Below, one piece after another: positions 7,733 through 14,035 of a stretch of 26,661 nucleotides of DNA (position 1 is its first letter; every line of letters begins with the position of its first letter). The position numbers and the translations under genes are program-made. Location: positions 1 through 26,661 of the forward strand of contig JBNKEI010000097.1 of assembly GCA_050288705.1 (NCBI GenBank), written 5' to 3'. The notes beneath the pieces were generated by a model. It searched no databases, was not told where the DNA came from, and saw only the letters and a program-made list of their open reading frames with translations. This stretch comes from JBNKEI01 sp050288705. GTDB taxonomy: Bacteria; Myxococcota; Myxococcia; Myxococcales; UBA5297.

Positions 7733-8164
7733 ATGCGTCCTGCAGGTTTTCAATACCCTGGTTATAGTTACTCATCATCAAGTCATAGTCGCTCGGTTAA
7801 TAGAAACAACCGGCAAAATTCACCACCGACACCTCCACCGTCCACTTCATTCCCGATATCCTCGAGTTTTGAAAATATTCCAATGCCGCCCCATGATTCA
7901 TCAAATTCATTATTTGAGCAAAGCGGTGAATTCAAAAGTTTTGAGGAACAGCCATATTTGGTTCCCACTGCTAGCAGCACAGGGTCGAGCCAAAGGTATG
8001 CTGGTGTGCGTCAAACGAAATCGGGAAAATGGGAGGCCAGATTTAGACGACAGGATGGCTCGAAACGACTAGTGCACGTTGGCACTTTTGATACTCCAAA
8101 AGAAGCCGCTGAGGCACTCGCAAAATGCCGAGCAGAACTGGGTATGCCGGAGAAATACAAATAA
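7733..8164 (+). CDS. AP2-array paralogue 3, one AP2/ERF-type domain
   Basis: A 143-residue member. Its leader (1-85) is nearly identical to that of paralogue 2 but reads NNRQNSPPTPPPST and PMPPHDSS. A Gly/Ser linker (SSTGSSQ) leads to one AP2-type domain at about residues 89-136: YAGVRQTKSGKWEARFRRQD, then GSKRLVHVGTFDTP and KEAAEALAKCRAELG. The protein stops after PEKYK where two-domain members continue into a second domain, so it is a natural single-domain form or has lost domain 2. The stop at 8162-8164 (TAA) fuses directly to a copy of the array's 5' leader sequence; the shared bases ATAACTAAAATTTTT suggest a recombination junction. AAGGAG is placed as in the other copies. Confidence 0.85.
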   Translation: MRPAGFQYPGYSYSSSSHSRSVNRNNRQNSPPTPPPSTSFPISSSFENIPMPPHDSSNSLFEQSGEFKSFEEQPYLVPTASSTGSSQRYAGVRQTKSGKWEARFRRQDGSKRLVHVGTFDTPKEAAEALAKCRAELGMPEKYK

Positions 8165-8198
8165 CTAAAATTTTTATAAAAACATAAGGAGTTTGACT

Positions 8199-8336
8199 AT
8201 GTGGCCTATACGCTCATCTTACTACCTTAAGAATCCAGAATCTTCACGAATAGACTCACCTTCATTTTTTCACCCCTATCCTCGAATTTTGAAGAATGCC
8301 ACTATTCTCGCGACAAGTATTCAAACAATAACTTAA
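8199..8336 (+). pseudogene. Internally deleted copy of AP2-array paralogue 1
   Basis: The sequence from about 8165 repeats the upstream leader and first ~22 codons of paralogue 1 almost exactly (MWPIRSSYYLKNPE, SSRIDSPS). It then jumps to the sequence that follows paralogue 1 near 7005, so about 400 bases are missing. The junction reads CACCTTCATTTTTTCACCCC, combining CACCTTCAT of 6601-6612 with TTTTTTCACCCC of about 7005-7016. A 45-codon frame remains open (residues 23-45 are former spacer read as protein) and stops at TAA 8334-8336, overlapping the AAGGAG of paralogue 4. The Shine-Dalgarno is retained, so a small peptide may still be made, but the shared leader motif and AP2 domain are gone. 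It records a block duplication of paralogue 1 plus spacer plus the next gene. Confidence 0.75.
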
Positions 8337-8349
8337 GGAGAAATAAATT

Positions 8350-8955
8350 ATGCGTCCTGCAGGTCTTCAATACCCTGGTTATAGTTACTCGTCATCAAGT
8401 CATAGTCGCTCGGTTAACAGAAACACCCGGCAAAATTCACCACCGACACCTCCACCATTTACTTCATTCCCCATATCCTCGAGTTTTGAAAATATTCCAA
8501 TGCCGTCCCATGATTCATCAAATTCATTATTTGAGCAAAGCGGTGAATTCAAAAATTTTGAGAACCAGCCATACTTGGCTCCCCCTGCTTGCAGCACAGG
8601 GTCGAGCCAAAGCTATGTTGGTGTGCGTAAAAGAAAATCGGGAAAATGGGAGGCCAGTTTTAGACGACAGGATGGCTCGAGAAAACAGGTGTGTGTTGGC
8701 ACTTTTGATACCCCAGAAGCCGCCGCTGAGGAACTTGCAAAACGCCGAGCAGAACTGGGTATGCCGCAGAAACATAAAATCCACCAGTCATCAAGCGGTG
8801 TGTATCAAAGAAAATCGGGAAAATGGTTGGCCAGATTTACTCATTCGAACAAAAGAAATTATCTCGGCACTTTTGATACCCAAGAAGCAGCTGCTGAGGC
8901 ACTCGAAAAATGCAAAGCAGAAATGGGCATACCGGAGAAATCCAAACGAGGATAA
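8350..8955 (+). CDS. AP2-array paralogue 4, two AP2/ERF-type domains
   Basis: A 201-residue member with the near-identical leader (MRPAGLQYPGYSYSSSSHSR at the N-terminus) and two AP2-type domains at about residues 94-140 and 150-193. Domain 1 reads YVGVRKRKSGKWEASFRRQD, then GSRKQVCVGTFDTP; domain 2 reads SGVYQRKSGKWLARFTHSNK, then RNYLGTFDTQ. The helix cores are EAAAEELAKRRAELG and EAAAEALEKCKAEMG. Differences from paralogue 2 fall mainly in strands 1-3 rather than in the helix. The start follows AAGGAGAAATAAATT, conserved in the whole set. The gene belongs to the duplicated block that starts at about 8165. Confidence 0.85.
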   Translation: MRPAGLQYPGYSYSSSSHSRSVNRNTRQNSPPTPPPFTSFPISSSFENIPMPSHDSSNSLFEQSGEFKNFENQPYLAPPACSTGSSQSYVGVRKRKSGKWEASFRRQDGSRKQVCVGTFDTPEAAAEELAKRRAELGMPQKHKIHQSSSGVYQRKSGKWLARFTHSNKRNYLGTFDTQEAAAEALEKCKAEMGIPEKSKRG

Positions 8956-9010
8956 AATGCCACTATTCTCGCGATAAGTATTCAAACAACAATTTAAGGA
9001 GAAATAAATT

Positions 9011-9595
9011 ATGCGTCCTGCAGGTTTTCAATACCCTGGTTATAATTACTCGTCATCAAGTCATAGTCGCTCGGTTAATAGAAACACCCGGCAAAATTCA
9101 CCACCGACACCTCCACCGTCTACTTCATTCCCCATATCCTCGAGTTTTGAAAATATTCCAATGCCGTCCCATGATTCATCAAATTCATTATTTGAGCAAA
9201 ACGGTGAATTCAAAAGTTTTGAGAACCAGCCATATCTGGTTCCCCCTGCTTGCAGCACAGGGTCGAGCCAAAGGTATGTTGGTGTGTGTCATACGGAAAC
9301 GGGAAAATGGAGGGCCAGTTTTAAACGACAAGATGGCTCGAACAAAATGGAGTATGTTGGCACTTTTCTTAGCAAGGAAATGGCCGCTGAGGCACTCGCA
9401 AAACGCCGAGCAGAACTAGGTATGCCGCAGAAACATAAAATCCACCAGCCATCAAGTAGTGTGTATGCAACAAAATCGGGAAAATGGGAGGCCAGGTTTA
9501 CTAGTTCGAAAAAAAAAATTTATGTTGGCACTTTTGGTACCCAAGAAGCGGCCGCCGAGGCACTCGCAAAACGCAAAGCAGAAATGGGTATATAG
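9011..9595 (+). CDS. AP2-array paralogue 5, two AP2/ERF-type domains, C-terminus shortened
   Basis: A 194-residue member with the shared leader and two AP2-type domains at about residues 94-140 and 150-193. Domain 1 is the most altered of the array: YVGVCHTETGKWRASFKRQD, then GSNKMEYVGTFLSK, with LSKEMAAEAL replacing the usual DTPEAAAEAL. Domain 2 reads SSVYATKSGKWEARFTSSKK and IYVGTFGTQ. The gene stops at TAG 9593-9595 where sister copies read CCG and continue PEKSKRG. Seven residues are therefore lost by substitution, and the old tail sequence is still readable downstream. The shortened tail lies beyond the AP2 helix, so folding should not suffer. Confidence 0.85.
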   Translation: MRPAGFQYPGYNYSSSSHSRSVNRNTRQNSPPTPPPSTSFPISSSFENIPMPSHDSSNSLFEQNGEFKSFENQPYLVPPACSTGSSQRYVGVCHTETGKWRASFKRQDGSNKMEYVGTFLSKEMAAEALAKRRAELGMPQKHKIHQPSSSVYATKSGKWEARFTSSKKKIYVGTFGTQEAAAEALAKRKAEMGI

Positions 9596-9666
9596 GAGAA
9601 ATCCAAAGAGCAAAAAATGCCACTATTCTCGCGATAAGTATTCAAAAATTTAAGGAGAAATAAATT

Positions 9667-10269
9667 ATGCGTCCTGCAGGTTTTCAATACCCTGGTTATA
9701 ATTACTCGTCATCAAGTCATAGTCGCTCGGTTAATAGAAACACCCGGCAAAATTCACCACCGACACCTCCACCGTTTACTTCATTCCCCATATCCTCGAG
9801 TTTTGAAAATATTCCAATGCCGTCCCATGATTCATCAAATTCATTATTTGAGCAAAGCGGTGAATTCAAAAATTTTGAGGACCAGCCATACTTGGTTCCT
9901 TCTGCTTGCAGTACAGGGTCGAGCCAAAGGAATATTGGTGTGCGTCAAGTGGAACCAGGAAGATGGAGGGCCAGTTTTAAACGACAGGATGGCTCGAAAA
10001 AAACGGAGAATGTTGGCACTTTTGATACCCAAGAAGAAGCCATTGAGGCAGTAGCAAAACGCCGAGCAGAACTGGGTATGCCGCAGAAACATAGAATCCA
10101 CCAGTCAAGTGGTGTGTATCCAACAAAATCGGGAAAATGGGAGGCCAGGTTTACTCATTCGAACGAAAATATTTATCTCGGCACTTATAATACCCAGGAA
10201 GCAGCCACTGAGGCACTCGCAAAACGCAAAGCAGAAATGGGTATACCGGAGAAATCCAAACGAAGATAA
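9667..10269 (+). CDS. AP2-array paralogue 6, two AP2/ERF-type domains
   Basis: A 200-residue member with the shared leader to about residue 80 and AP2-type domains at about 94-140 and 148-192. Domain 1 reads IGVRQVEPGRWRASFKRQDG, then SKKTENVGTFDTQ and EEAIEAVAKRRAELG; domain 2 reads SGVYPTKSGKWEARFTHSNE, then NIYLGTYNTQ. Strand 3 of domain 1 differs from every sister copy (KTEN before VGTF). The spacer before it has lost the ACAATAAT-type bases seen elsewhere (TATTCAAAAATTTAAGGAG), a small deletion that leaves AAGGAG intact. The stop is followed 56 bases later by paralogue 7. Confidence 0.85.
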   Translation: MRPAGFQYPGYNYSSSSHSRSVNRNTRQNSPPTPPPFTSFPISSSFENIPMPSHDSSNSLFEQSGEFKNFEDQPYLVPSACSTGSSQRNIGVRQVEPGRWRASFKRQDGSKKTENVGTFDTQEEAIEAVAKRRAELGMPQKHRIHQSSGVYPTKSGKWEARFTHSNENIYLGTYNTQEAATEALAKRKAEMGIPEKSKRR

Positions 10270-10325
10270 AATGCCACTATTCTCGAGATAAGTATTCAAA
10301 CAAATAATTTAAGGAGAAATAAATT

Positions 10326-10775
10326 ATGCGTCCTGCAGGTTTTCAATACCCTGGTTATAGTTACTCGTCATCAAGTCATAGCCGCTCGGTTAATAGAAAC
10401 ACCCGGCAAAATTCACCACCGACACCTCCACCGTTTACTTCATTTTCCATATCCTCGAGTTTTGAAAATATTCCAATGCCGCCCCACGAGTCATCAAATT
10501 CATTATTTGAGCAAAGCGGTGAATTCAAAAATTTTGAGGACCAGCCATATTTGGTTCCCCCTGCTAGCAGCACAGGGTCGAGCCAAAGGTATGTTGGTGT
10601 GCGTCAAACAGGATCGGGAAGATGGAGGGCCAGTTTTAAACGACGGGATGGCTCGAAAAAAGAGGTGAATGTTGGCACTTTTGATACCCAAGAAGAAGCC
10701 ATTGAGGCACTCGTAAAATGCCGAGCAGAAATGGGTATCCCGCAGAAATATAAATTGCCGCCACCCTCGCGATAA
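10326..10775 (+). CDS. AP2-array paralogue 7, one AP2/ERF-type domain
   Basis: A 149-residue single-domain member. The leader is shared (TSFSISSSFENIPMPPHESS). The AP2-type domain at about residues 94-140 reads YVGVRQTGSGRWRASFKRRD, then GSKKEVNVGTFDTQ and EEAIEALVKCRAEMG. It is closest to domain 1 of paralogue 6 (both GRWRASFKR and EEAIEA), so the two probably separated recently or exchanged sequence. The tail PQKYKLPPPSR is read from what is spacer (CCGCCACCCTCGCGATAAG) in other copies, so the stop codon lies in the spacer repeat. Paralogue 8 starts only 34 bases later. Confidence 0.85.
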   Translation: MRPAGFQYPGYSYSSSSHSRSVNRNTRQNSPPTPPPFTSFSISSSFENIPMPPHESSNSLFEQSGEFKNFEDQPYLVPPASSTGSSQRYVGVRQTGSGRWRASFKRRDGSKKEVNVGTFDTQEEAIEALVKCRAEMGIPQKYKLPPPSR

Positions 10776-10809
10776 GTATTCAAACAAATAATTTAAGGAG
10801 AAATAAATT

Positions 10810-11442
10810 ATGCGTCCTACAGGTTTTCAATACCCTGGCTATAGTTACTCGTCATCAAGTCATAGTCGCTCGGTTAATAGAAACAACCGGCAAAATTCAC
10901 CAGCGACACCTCCACCGTCCACTTCATTCCCCATATCCTCGAGTTTTGAAAATATTCCAATGCCGTCCCATGATTCATCAAATTCATTATTTGAGCAAAA
11001 CGGTGAATTCAAAAGTTTTGAGAAACATCCATATTTGGTTTCCCCTGCCTACAGCACAAAGTCGAGCATATCCTGCGTAGGTGTGCATGAAACAGCGGCA
11101 GGAGCATTTGAGGCGAAGTTTAAGCGGCAAGATGGTTCGGGAAAGGTAGAACGCGTTGGCACTTTTAAAAGCCAAGAAGAAGCCATTGAGGCACTCGAAA
11201 AACGCCGAGCAGAACTGGGTATGCCGCAGAAATATAAATTGCCACTCCACGAATCATCGAGCTCATCCAGAAGCTATGTTGGCGTGTATCCAACAAAATC
11301 GGGAAAATGGGAGGCCAAATTTCGGAATGGTCCTAACAAAATAATTCATGTCGGCACTTATGATACCCAAGAAGCGGCTGCTGAGGCACTCGAAAAACGC
11401 AAAGCAGAAATGGGTATACCGGAGAAATCCAAACGAGGATAG
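10810..11442 (+). CDS. AP2-array paralogue 8, two AP2/ERF-type domains, last of the array
   Basis: The longest member at 210 residues. The leader is shared (MRPTGFQYPGYSYSSSSHSR, NNRQNSPATPPPST). AP2-type domain 1 at about residues 93-140 reads CVGVHETAAGAFEAKFKRQD, then GSGKVERVGTFKSQ; it lacks the strand-2 Trp, replaced by Phe (GAFEAKF). Domain 2 at about 155-203 reads YVGVYPTKSGKWEAKFRNGP, then NKIIHVGTYDTQ and EAAAEALEKRKAEMG. The interdomain linker is longer than in sister copies (HESSSSSRS). The gene ends with PEKSKRG. No clear terminator follows at once; the next hairpins are at 11625-11714. Confidence 0.85.
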   Translation: MRPTGFQYPGYSYSSSSHSRSVNRNNRQNSPATPPPSTSFPISSSFENIPMPSHDSSNSLFEQNGEFKSFEKHPYLVSPAYSTKSSISCVGVHETAAGAFEAKFKRQDGSGKVERVGTFKSQEEAIEALEKRRAELGMPQKYKLPLHESSSSSRSYVGVYPTKSGKWEAKFRNGPNKIIHVGTYDTQEAAAEALEKRKAEMGIPEKSKRG

Positions 11443-11454
11443 TAAGAGATAATA

Positions 11455-11491
11455 TACCATTTACTTAATTTCCCATATCCTCGAATAAATG
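11455..11491 (+). repeat. Decayed leader fragment after the last AP2 paralogue
   Basis: ACCATTTACTTAATTTCCCA followed by TATCCTCGAATAAATGA matches the leader coding segment CCATTTACTTCATTCCCCAT / ATCCTCGAGTTTTGAA (encoding FTSFPISSSFE). The frame is broken and nothing recognisable follows. It is most simply the stub of a ninth copy, extending the footprint of the array at its right end. Confidence 0.5.
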
Positions 11492-11624
11492 AGAGTGTGC
11501 GCGGGAGCCGTTGAGGCAGAATAAACGACGCTGTTCTTAAGAAGCTCGACTACCTTTTACACAGCCTTTCGCCTCGCGCACGGCGGCAAAAAAAGCTAGT
11601 TGTGGCAAAACTTATGGACATCCT

Positions 11625-11714
11625 CACCGTCCTGAAGGACGGTGTCTCCAATATCGTTCGGAAATCGGAGCCTTTGGCTCCTCGCTCTATCCTTCCCCGC
11701 CCTAAAGGACGGGG
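11625..11714. repeat. Cluster of three hairpins, possibly IS200/IS605-derived or terminators
   Basis: Three strong inverted repeats lie within 90 bases. CACCGTCC-TGAA-GGACGGTG (11625-11644) is perfect with an 8-bp stem. GGAGCC-TTT-GGCTCC (11667-11681) is perfect with a 6-bp stem. CCCCGCCC-TAAA-GGACGGGG (11695-11714) has one mismatch. The first and third share the CC-TRAA-GG core. Such GTCC/GGAC palindromes remind me of the subterminal hairpins of IS200/IS605 elements, but no transposase is present. They sit between the plus-strand AP2 array and a convergent minus-strand gene, so they could also act as terminators, although no long T-run follows. Confidence 0.5.
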
Positions 11715-11731
11715 TTTGCCAAGCATCTGGA

Positions 11732-12346
11732 TCAGCTTATTTGATTTTTGCCCTTTTGGTTACGCCCTATTCCAATTTTTTGCGCCCATTTTTGCCCCCA
11801 TGATTGGCTCGATTTCAGAACTGCTGGTTTGTTTTCCTTGCCTTCACCACTTTCAGCCGCTCCCGGCGGTTCTTCTCCAGCCGGCGGTTCTTCTCCATTT
11901 GGGGACACGGGGGGTGCGTTTTCTTCGGCCATCTGATCAAGCACCTGTTGACGCGAAATAATCGCAACGAGCCCCGCTGCTGCCGCCCAAGCCCATATAG
12001 GGGTTTTGAGTTTGGCATTTTTTGCCTGGCCATCGCCAACTTGACTCGACCTTCCAGATCTCGTTGAAAGCGTCCCGGCAGGCTGGGGGTTACCTGGTGC
12101 TTTTAGCAAAGAGGAAGCGTTAGGCGCATTTCTCGAACTTGCTCGCATCGACTGGCGAGGAGCTGCTCGGTAATTCGCGTGTGAAACTACGTCGTTTGGC
12201 GAGCTGCGCTTAGCCCTACTATATTCGCTTCTTGAACCGCTCGATAATTTCGAGGACTTTTGCGAATTGCTAGTCGACGCCCTATTTTCGAATTGAAAAC
12301 TCCGATTAGGCAAAGCAGTACTTTTGTTTCTACTGAGATTAAGCAT
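11732..12346 (-). CDS. Ser-rich protein with one membrane segment; unrecognised
   Basis: I do not recognise this family. The start is probably ATG 12346, with GGGA nine bases upstream, giving 204 residues; an in-frame ATG at 12361 would add MGIVI. The N-terminal ~100 residues are polar, basic and Ser/Asn/Arg-rich (SRNKSTALPNRS, KSSKLSSGSRSEY). One hydrophobic segment at about residues 115-132 (TPIWAWAAAAGLVAIIS) fits a membrane helix. An acidic Pro/Glu/Gly stretch follows, with a doubled GEEPP (SPNGEEPPAGEEPPGAAE), then a short basic tail (GRNQKGKNQIS). It converges on the AP2 array. Composition resembles the array leaders (Ser/Asn/Pro-rich, disordered) but there is no alignable motif. A secreted or envelope protein is possible; no function can be given. 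Confidence 0.6.
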   Translation of the reverse strand: MLNLSRNKSTALPNRSFQFENRASTSNSQKSSKLSSGSRSEYSRAKRSSPNDVVSHANYRAAPRQSMRASSRNAPNASSLLKAPGNPQPAGTLSTRSGRSSQVGDGQAKNAKLKTPIWAWAAAAGLVAIISRQQVLDQMAEENAPPVSPNGEEPPAGEEPPGAAESGEGKENKPAVLKSSQSWGQKWAQKIGIGRNQKGKNQIS

Positions 12347-12728
12347 GATTACTATTCCCATGAATTATGGAGAGTGCTTTTATCGCGTTAGATATACTCT
12401 CGAAACGGTGTGGATTGTAACTTCCTAGTCTTCCTCCTCTCGAGTCGTGACTGAAACTTGCGACAATCATTAGTGTCAATTATGCTAACTAGTTAACACG
12501 TATGCCGAAATCTTGTCGCATTTTTTTTATAATTTTATGCTCTCGTTCCGTAACTATTCAGTACCTTTCTTTCTTGATAACGAAGGGCTGCAATAAATCC
12601 GTTCAGGCCGAGCTTGTCGAGACCCAAGGCTTCCTCGACTTCATGCCTGCGGCATTACGCTCGGAAAGACCGTGGTTTTCAATTTTGGTTGCTCGCGAAG
12701 TGGCTAGTGCTGAATAGTTACAAAAAAG
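12347..12728. repeat. Gene-free stretch with a REP-like palindrome remnant near 12599-12640
   Basis: No convincing gene is visible. CCGTTCAGGCCGAGCTTGTC followed by GAGACCC at about 12599-12625 resembles one arm of the widespread dispersed palindrome whose arms read GTTCAGGCTGAGCTTGTCGA; a loose second arm (GGCTTCCTCGACTT) follows. The rest is AT-rich and includes a T8 run near 12523. The upstream part must carry the promoter of the Ser-rich gene at 12346, but I cannot define boxes. Confidence 0.4.
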
Positions 12729-13346
12729 TTATTTAAGGGACCATTTAGCTAGCGCTCGGAAAATGTCAGGAATTGCCGAGGAATTTGCTCGATTAATCAC
12801 AAACGAAGGCAATGACCCGCCCGGATCGGCAAAAAGATAATAGGTTGCTCGCGTTTTGGTGTTTTTTTCCCAAGATTCCAATATCCATGAACCTTGGTTT
12901 ACCTTTACTCTAACCACCCCAGGTTTAAGATCGAGGTTAGTTTTGGCAGAGGTCCAACTAGTTTTTAAAAAACCTTCTCCATCTTTCCAATTACTTTGAT
13001 CTAAAACAATACGAACAACATAGTCTCTTCTAGATACAAGGGGGGCATTCAATAGCGAATAAAAATAAACAACTTTACCATCTTGTTCGGTAGAAATAAT
13101 TTTACTTTCTTCAGTATAGGGCATGATTTCTTTATAACGATTGAAATCAGTCAGTACTTTAAATACTGCCTCAGGAGCTGCAGGTATAATTCCTACCGAC
13201 TTATATTCTTGAATAGGGCTGCCTTTTTTGTTTCGGGCGTAAACCGTAACGGTAGAATTATTAGTTTTGACTTCCCATTGCTCTTTTTGGTTAGTTGGCA
13301 AAGCAGCAGTTAGTCCACACAAAACGAAAATCACGGAATAAATCAT
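12729..13346 (-). CDS. Exported START/Bet v1-fold lipid-binding protein
   Basis: A 205-residue protein with an N-terminal signal peptide (MIYSVIFVLCGLTAALP) and a START-type domain from about residue 20 to the end. Recognisable blocks are EWEVKT-like QWEVKTNNSTVTVYARN, AAPEAVFKVLTDFNRYKEIM (the helix that opens this fold), NAPLVSRRDYVVRI and a C-terminal long helix (AIPDIFRALAKWSLK). The START fold holds lipids or other hydrophobic ligands in a deep cavity; periplasmic members occur in proteobacteria with unknown ligands. The start codon lies one base after the stop of the HAD gene upstream (TAATATG), so it is almost certainly cotranscribed and translationally coupled. Ligand and role are not readable. 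Confidence 0.8.
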   Translation of the reverse strand: MIYSVIFVLCGLTAALPTNQKEQWEVKTNNSTVTVYARNKKGSPIQEYKSVGIIPAAPEAVFKVLTDFNRYKEIMPYTEESKIISTEQDGKVVYFYSLLNAPLVSRRDYVVRIVLDQSNWKDGEGFLKTSWTSAKTNLDLKPGVVRVKVNQGSWILESWEKNTKTRATYYLFADPGGSLPSFVINRANSSAIPDIFRALAKWSLK

Positions 13347-13347
13347 A

Positions 13348-14025
13348 TTATTTCTTTCTGGCTGCTGCCAAGGAATAAAGACGCCGGTCTTCTAATGACC
13401 GCACACAAATATCGGGATTAAGCGCTTCCAGCTCCTCAAAAGAATAAATACCGGTTGCCACTAGAATTACCCGCGCGCCAATTGCGCGGGCGGCGGCGTA
13501 ATCACGAGGGGTATCGCCAATAATCCAAGATTCGCCAGCTTTTCGTCCCAAAAGGCGCTCTCCTCGCTCGATTCCTGCCTTCAAGAGATCTTGGCGATGC
13601 TCTCCATCATCCCCAAAACCGCCAAAAGAAAAATGATGATTCAGATTACCGCGCCTTAATTTAATCCTTGCTCCTGCTTCCATATTCCCAGTACCCAAAC
13701 CGAGCAACACCCCAGCTTTTCGAAAACTGGAAATTAACTCTATTACCCCATCAAAAACGCGATAGCGGGACGAACAAGAAATTTCTTCCTCCAACACCCG
13801 AAAATACGCTTCCATCAGTTTGGCTATTTCTTGGCGATGAAAAGGCCTACCTAGTTTTTGCAATACTTGCCGGCAAACTCCTTGGTCGGTAGCTCCATCA
13901 AAAGGAATACCGTCGAAAAGGTTTGCCTGCCCATACAATCTGTGAGCCGCTTCGTTGATAGCTCGTCTACCCGCGCCACCAGTATCTAGCAGCGTACCAT
14001 CGACATCGAAAAGAATTAAGTCCAT
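13348..14025 (-). CDS. HAD-family hydrolase, phosphoglycolate-phosphatase-like
   Basis: A 225-residue protein from ATG 14025. This start places the nucleophile motif FDVDGTLLDT at residues 6-15 (Asp7, Asp9), as usual for the family. An in-frame GTG at 14079 with a distant GGAG would add 18 residues and overlap the upstream regulator gene, and is the alternative. Other HAD motifs are LGLGTGN (motif II Thr), the Lys of RQDLLKAGIERG (motif III region) and SWIIGDTPRDYAAARAIGAR (motif IV). The cap region includes GIPFDGATDQGVCRQVLQKL, a Gph-like feature. It probably dephosphorylates a small phosphorylated metabolite in the cytosol; the exact substrate is not determinable. It is the second gene of a tight three-gene minus-strand cluster. 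Confidence 0.82.
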   Translation of the reverse strand: MDLILFDVDGTLLDTGGAGRRAINEAAHRLYGQANLFDGIPFDGATDQGVCRQVLQKLGRPFHRQEIAKLMEAYFRVLEEEISCSSRYRVFDGVIELISSFRKAGVLLGLGTGNMEAGARIKLRRGNLNHHFSFGGFGDDGEHRQDLLKAGIERGERLLGRKAGESWIIGDTPRDYAAARAIGARVILVATGIYSFEELEALNPDICVRSLEDRRLYSLAAARKK

Positions 14026-14035
14026 AGAATTTGTT

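Noticed and set aside
7332..8072. Long alternative-frame ORFs across the AP2 array (for example 246, 163 and 169 codons in another plus frame, and repeated 65-85 codon minus frames)
   Set aside because: They recur only because the underlying DNA is repeated; they cross gene boundaries, lack Shine-Dalgarno sites, and the AP2-bearing frame is the one with family similarity.
6545..11442. AP2 array as homing endonucleases or a diversity-generating retroelement
   Set aside because: No HNH, GIY-YIG or other nuclease motif is present in any copy, no reverse transcriptase or template repeat is in the window, and variable positions are not specifically adenine sites.
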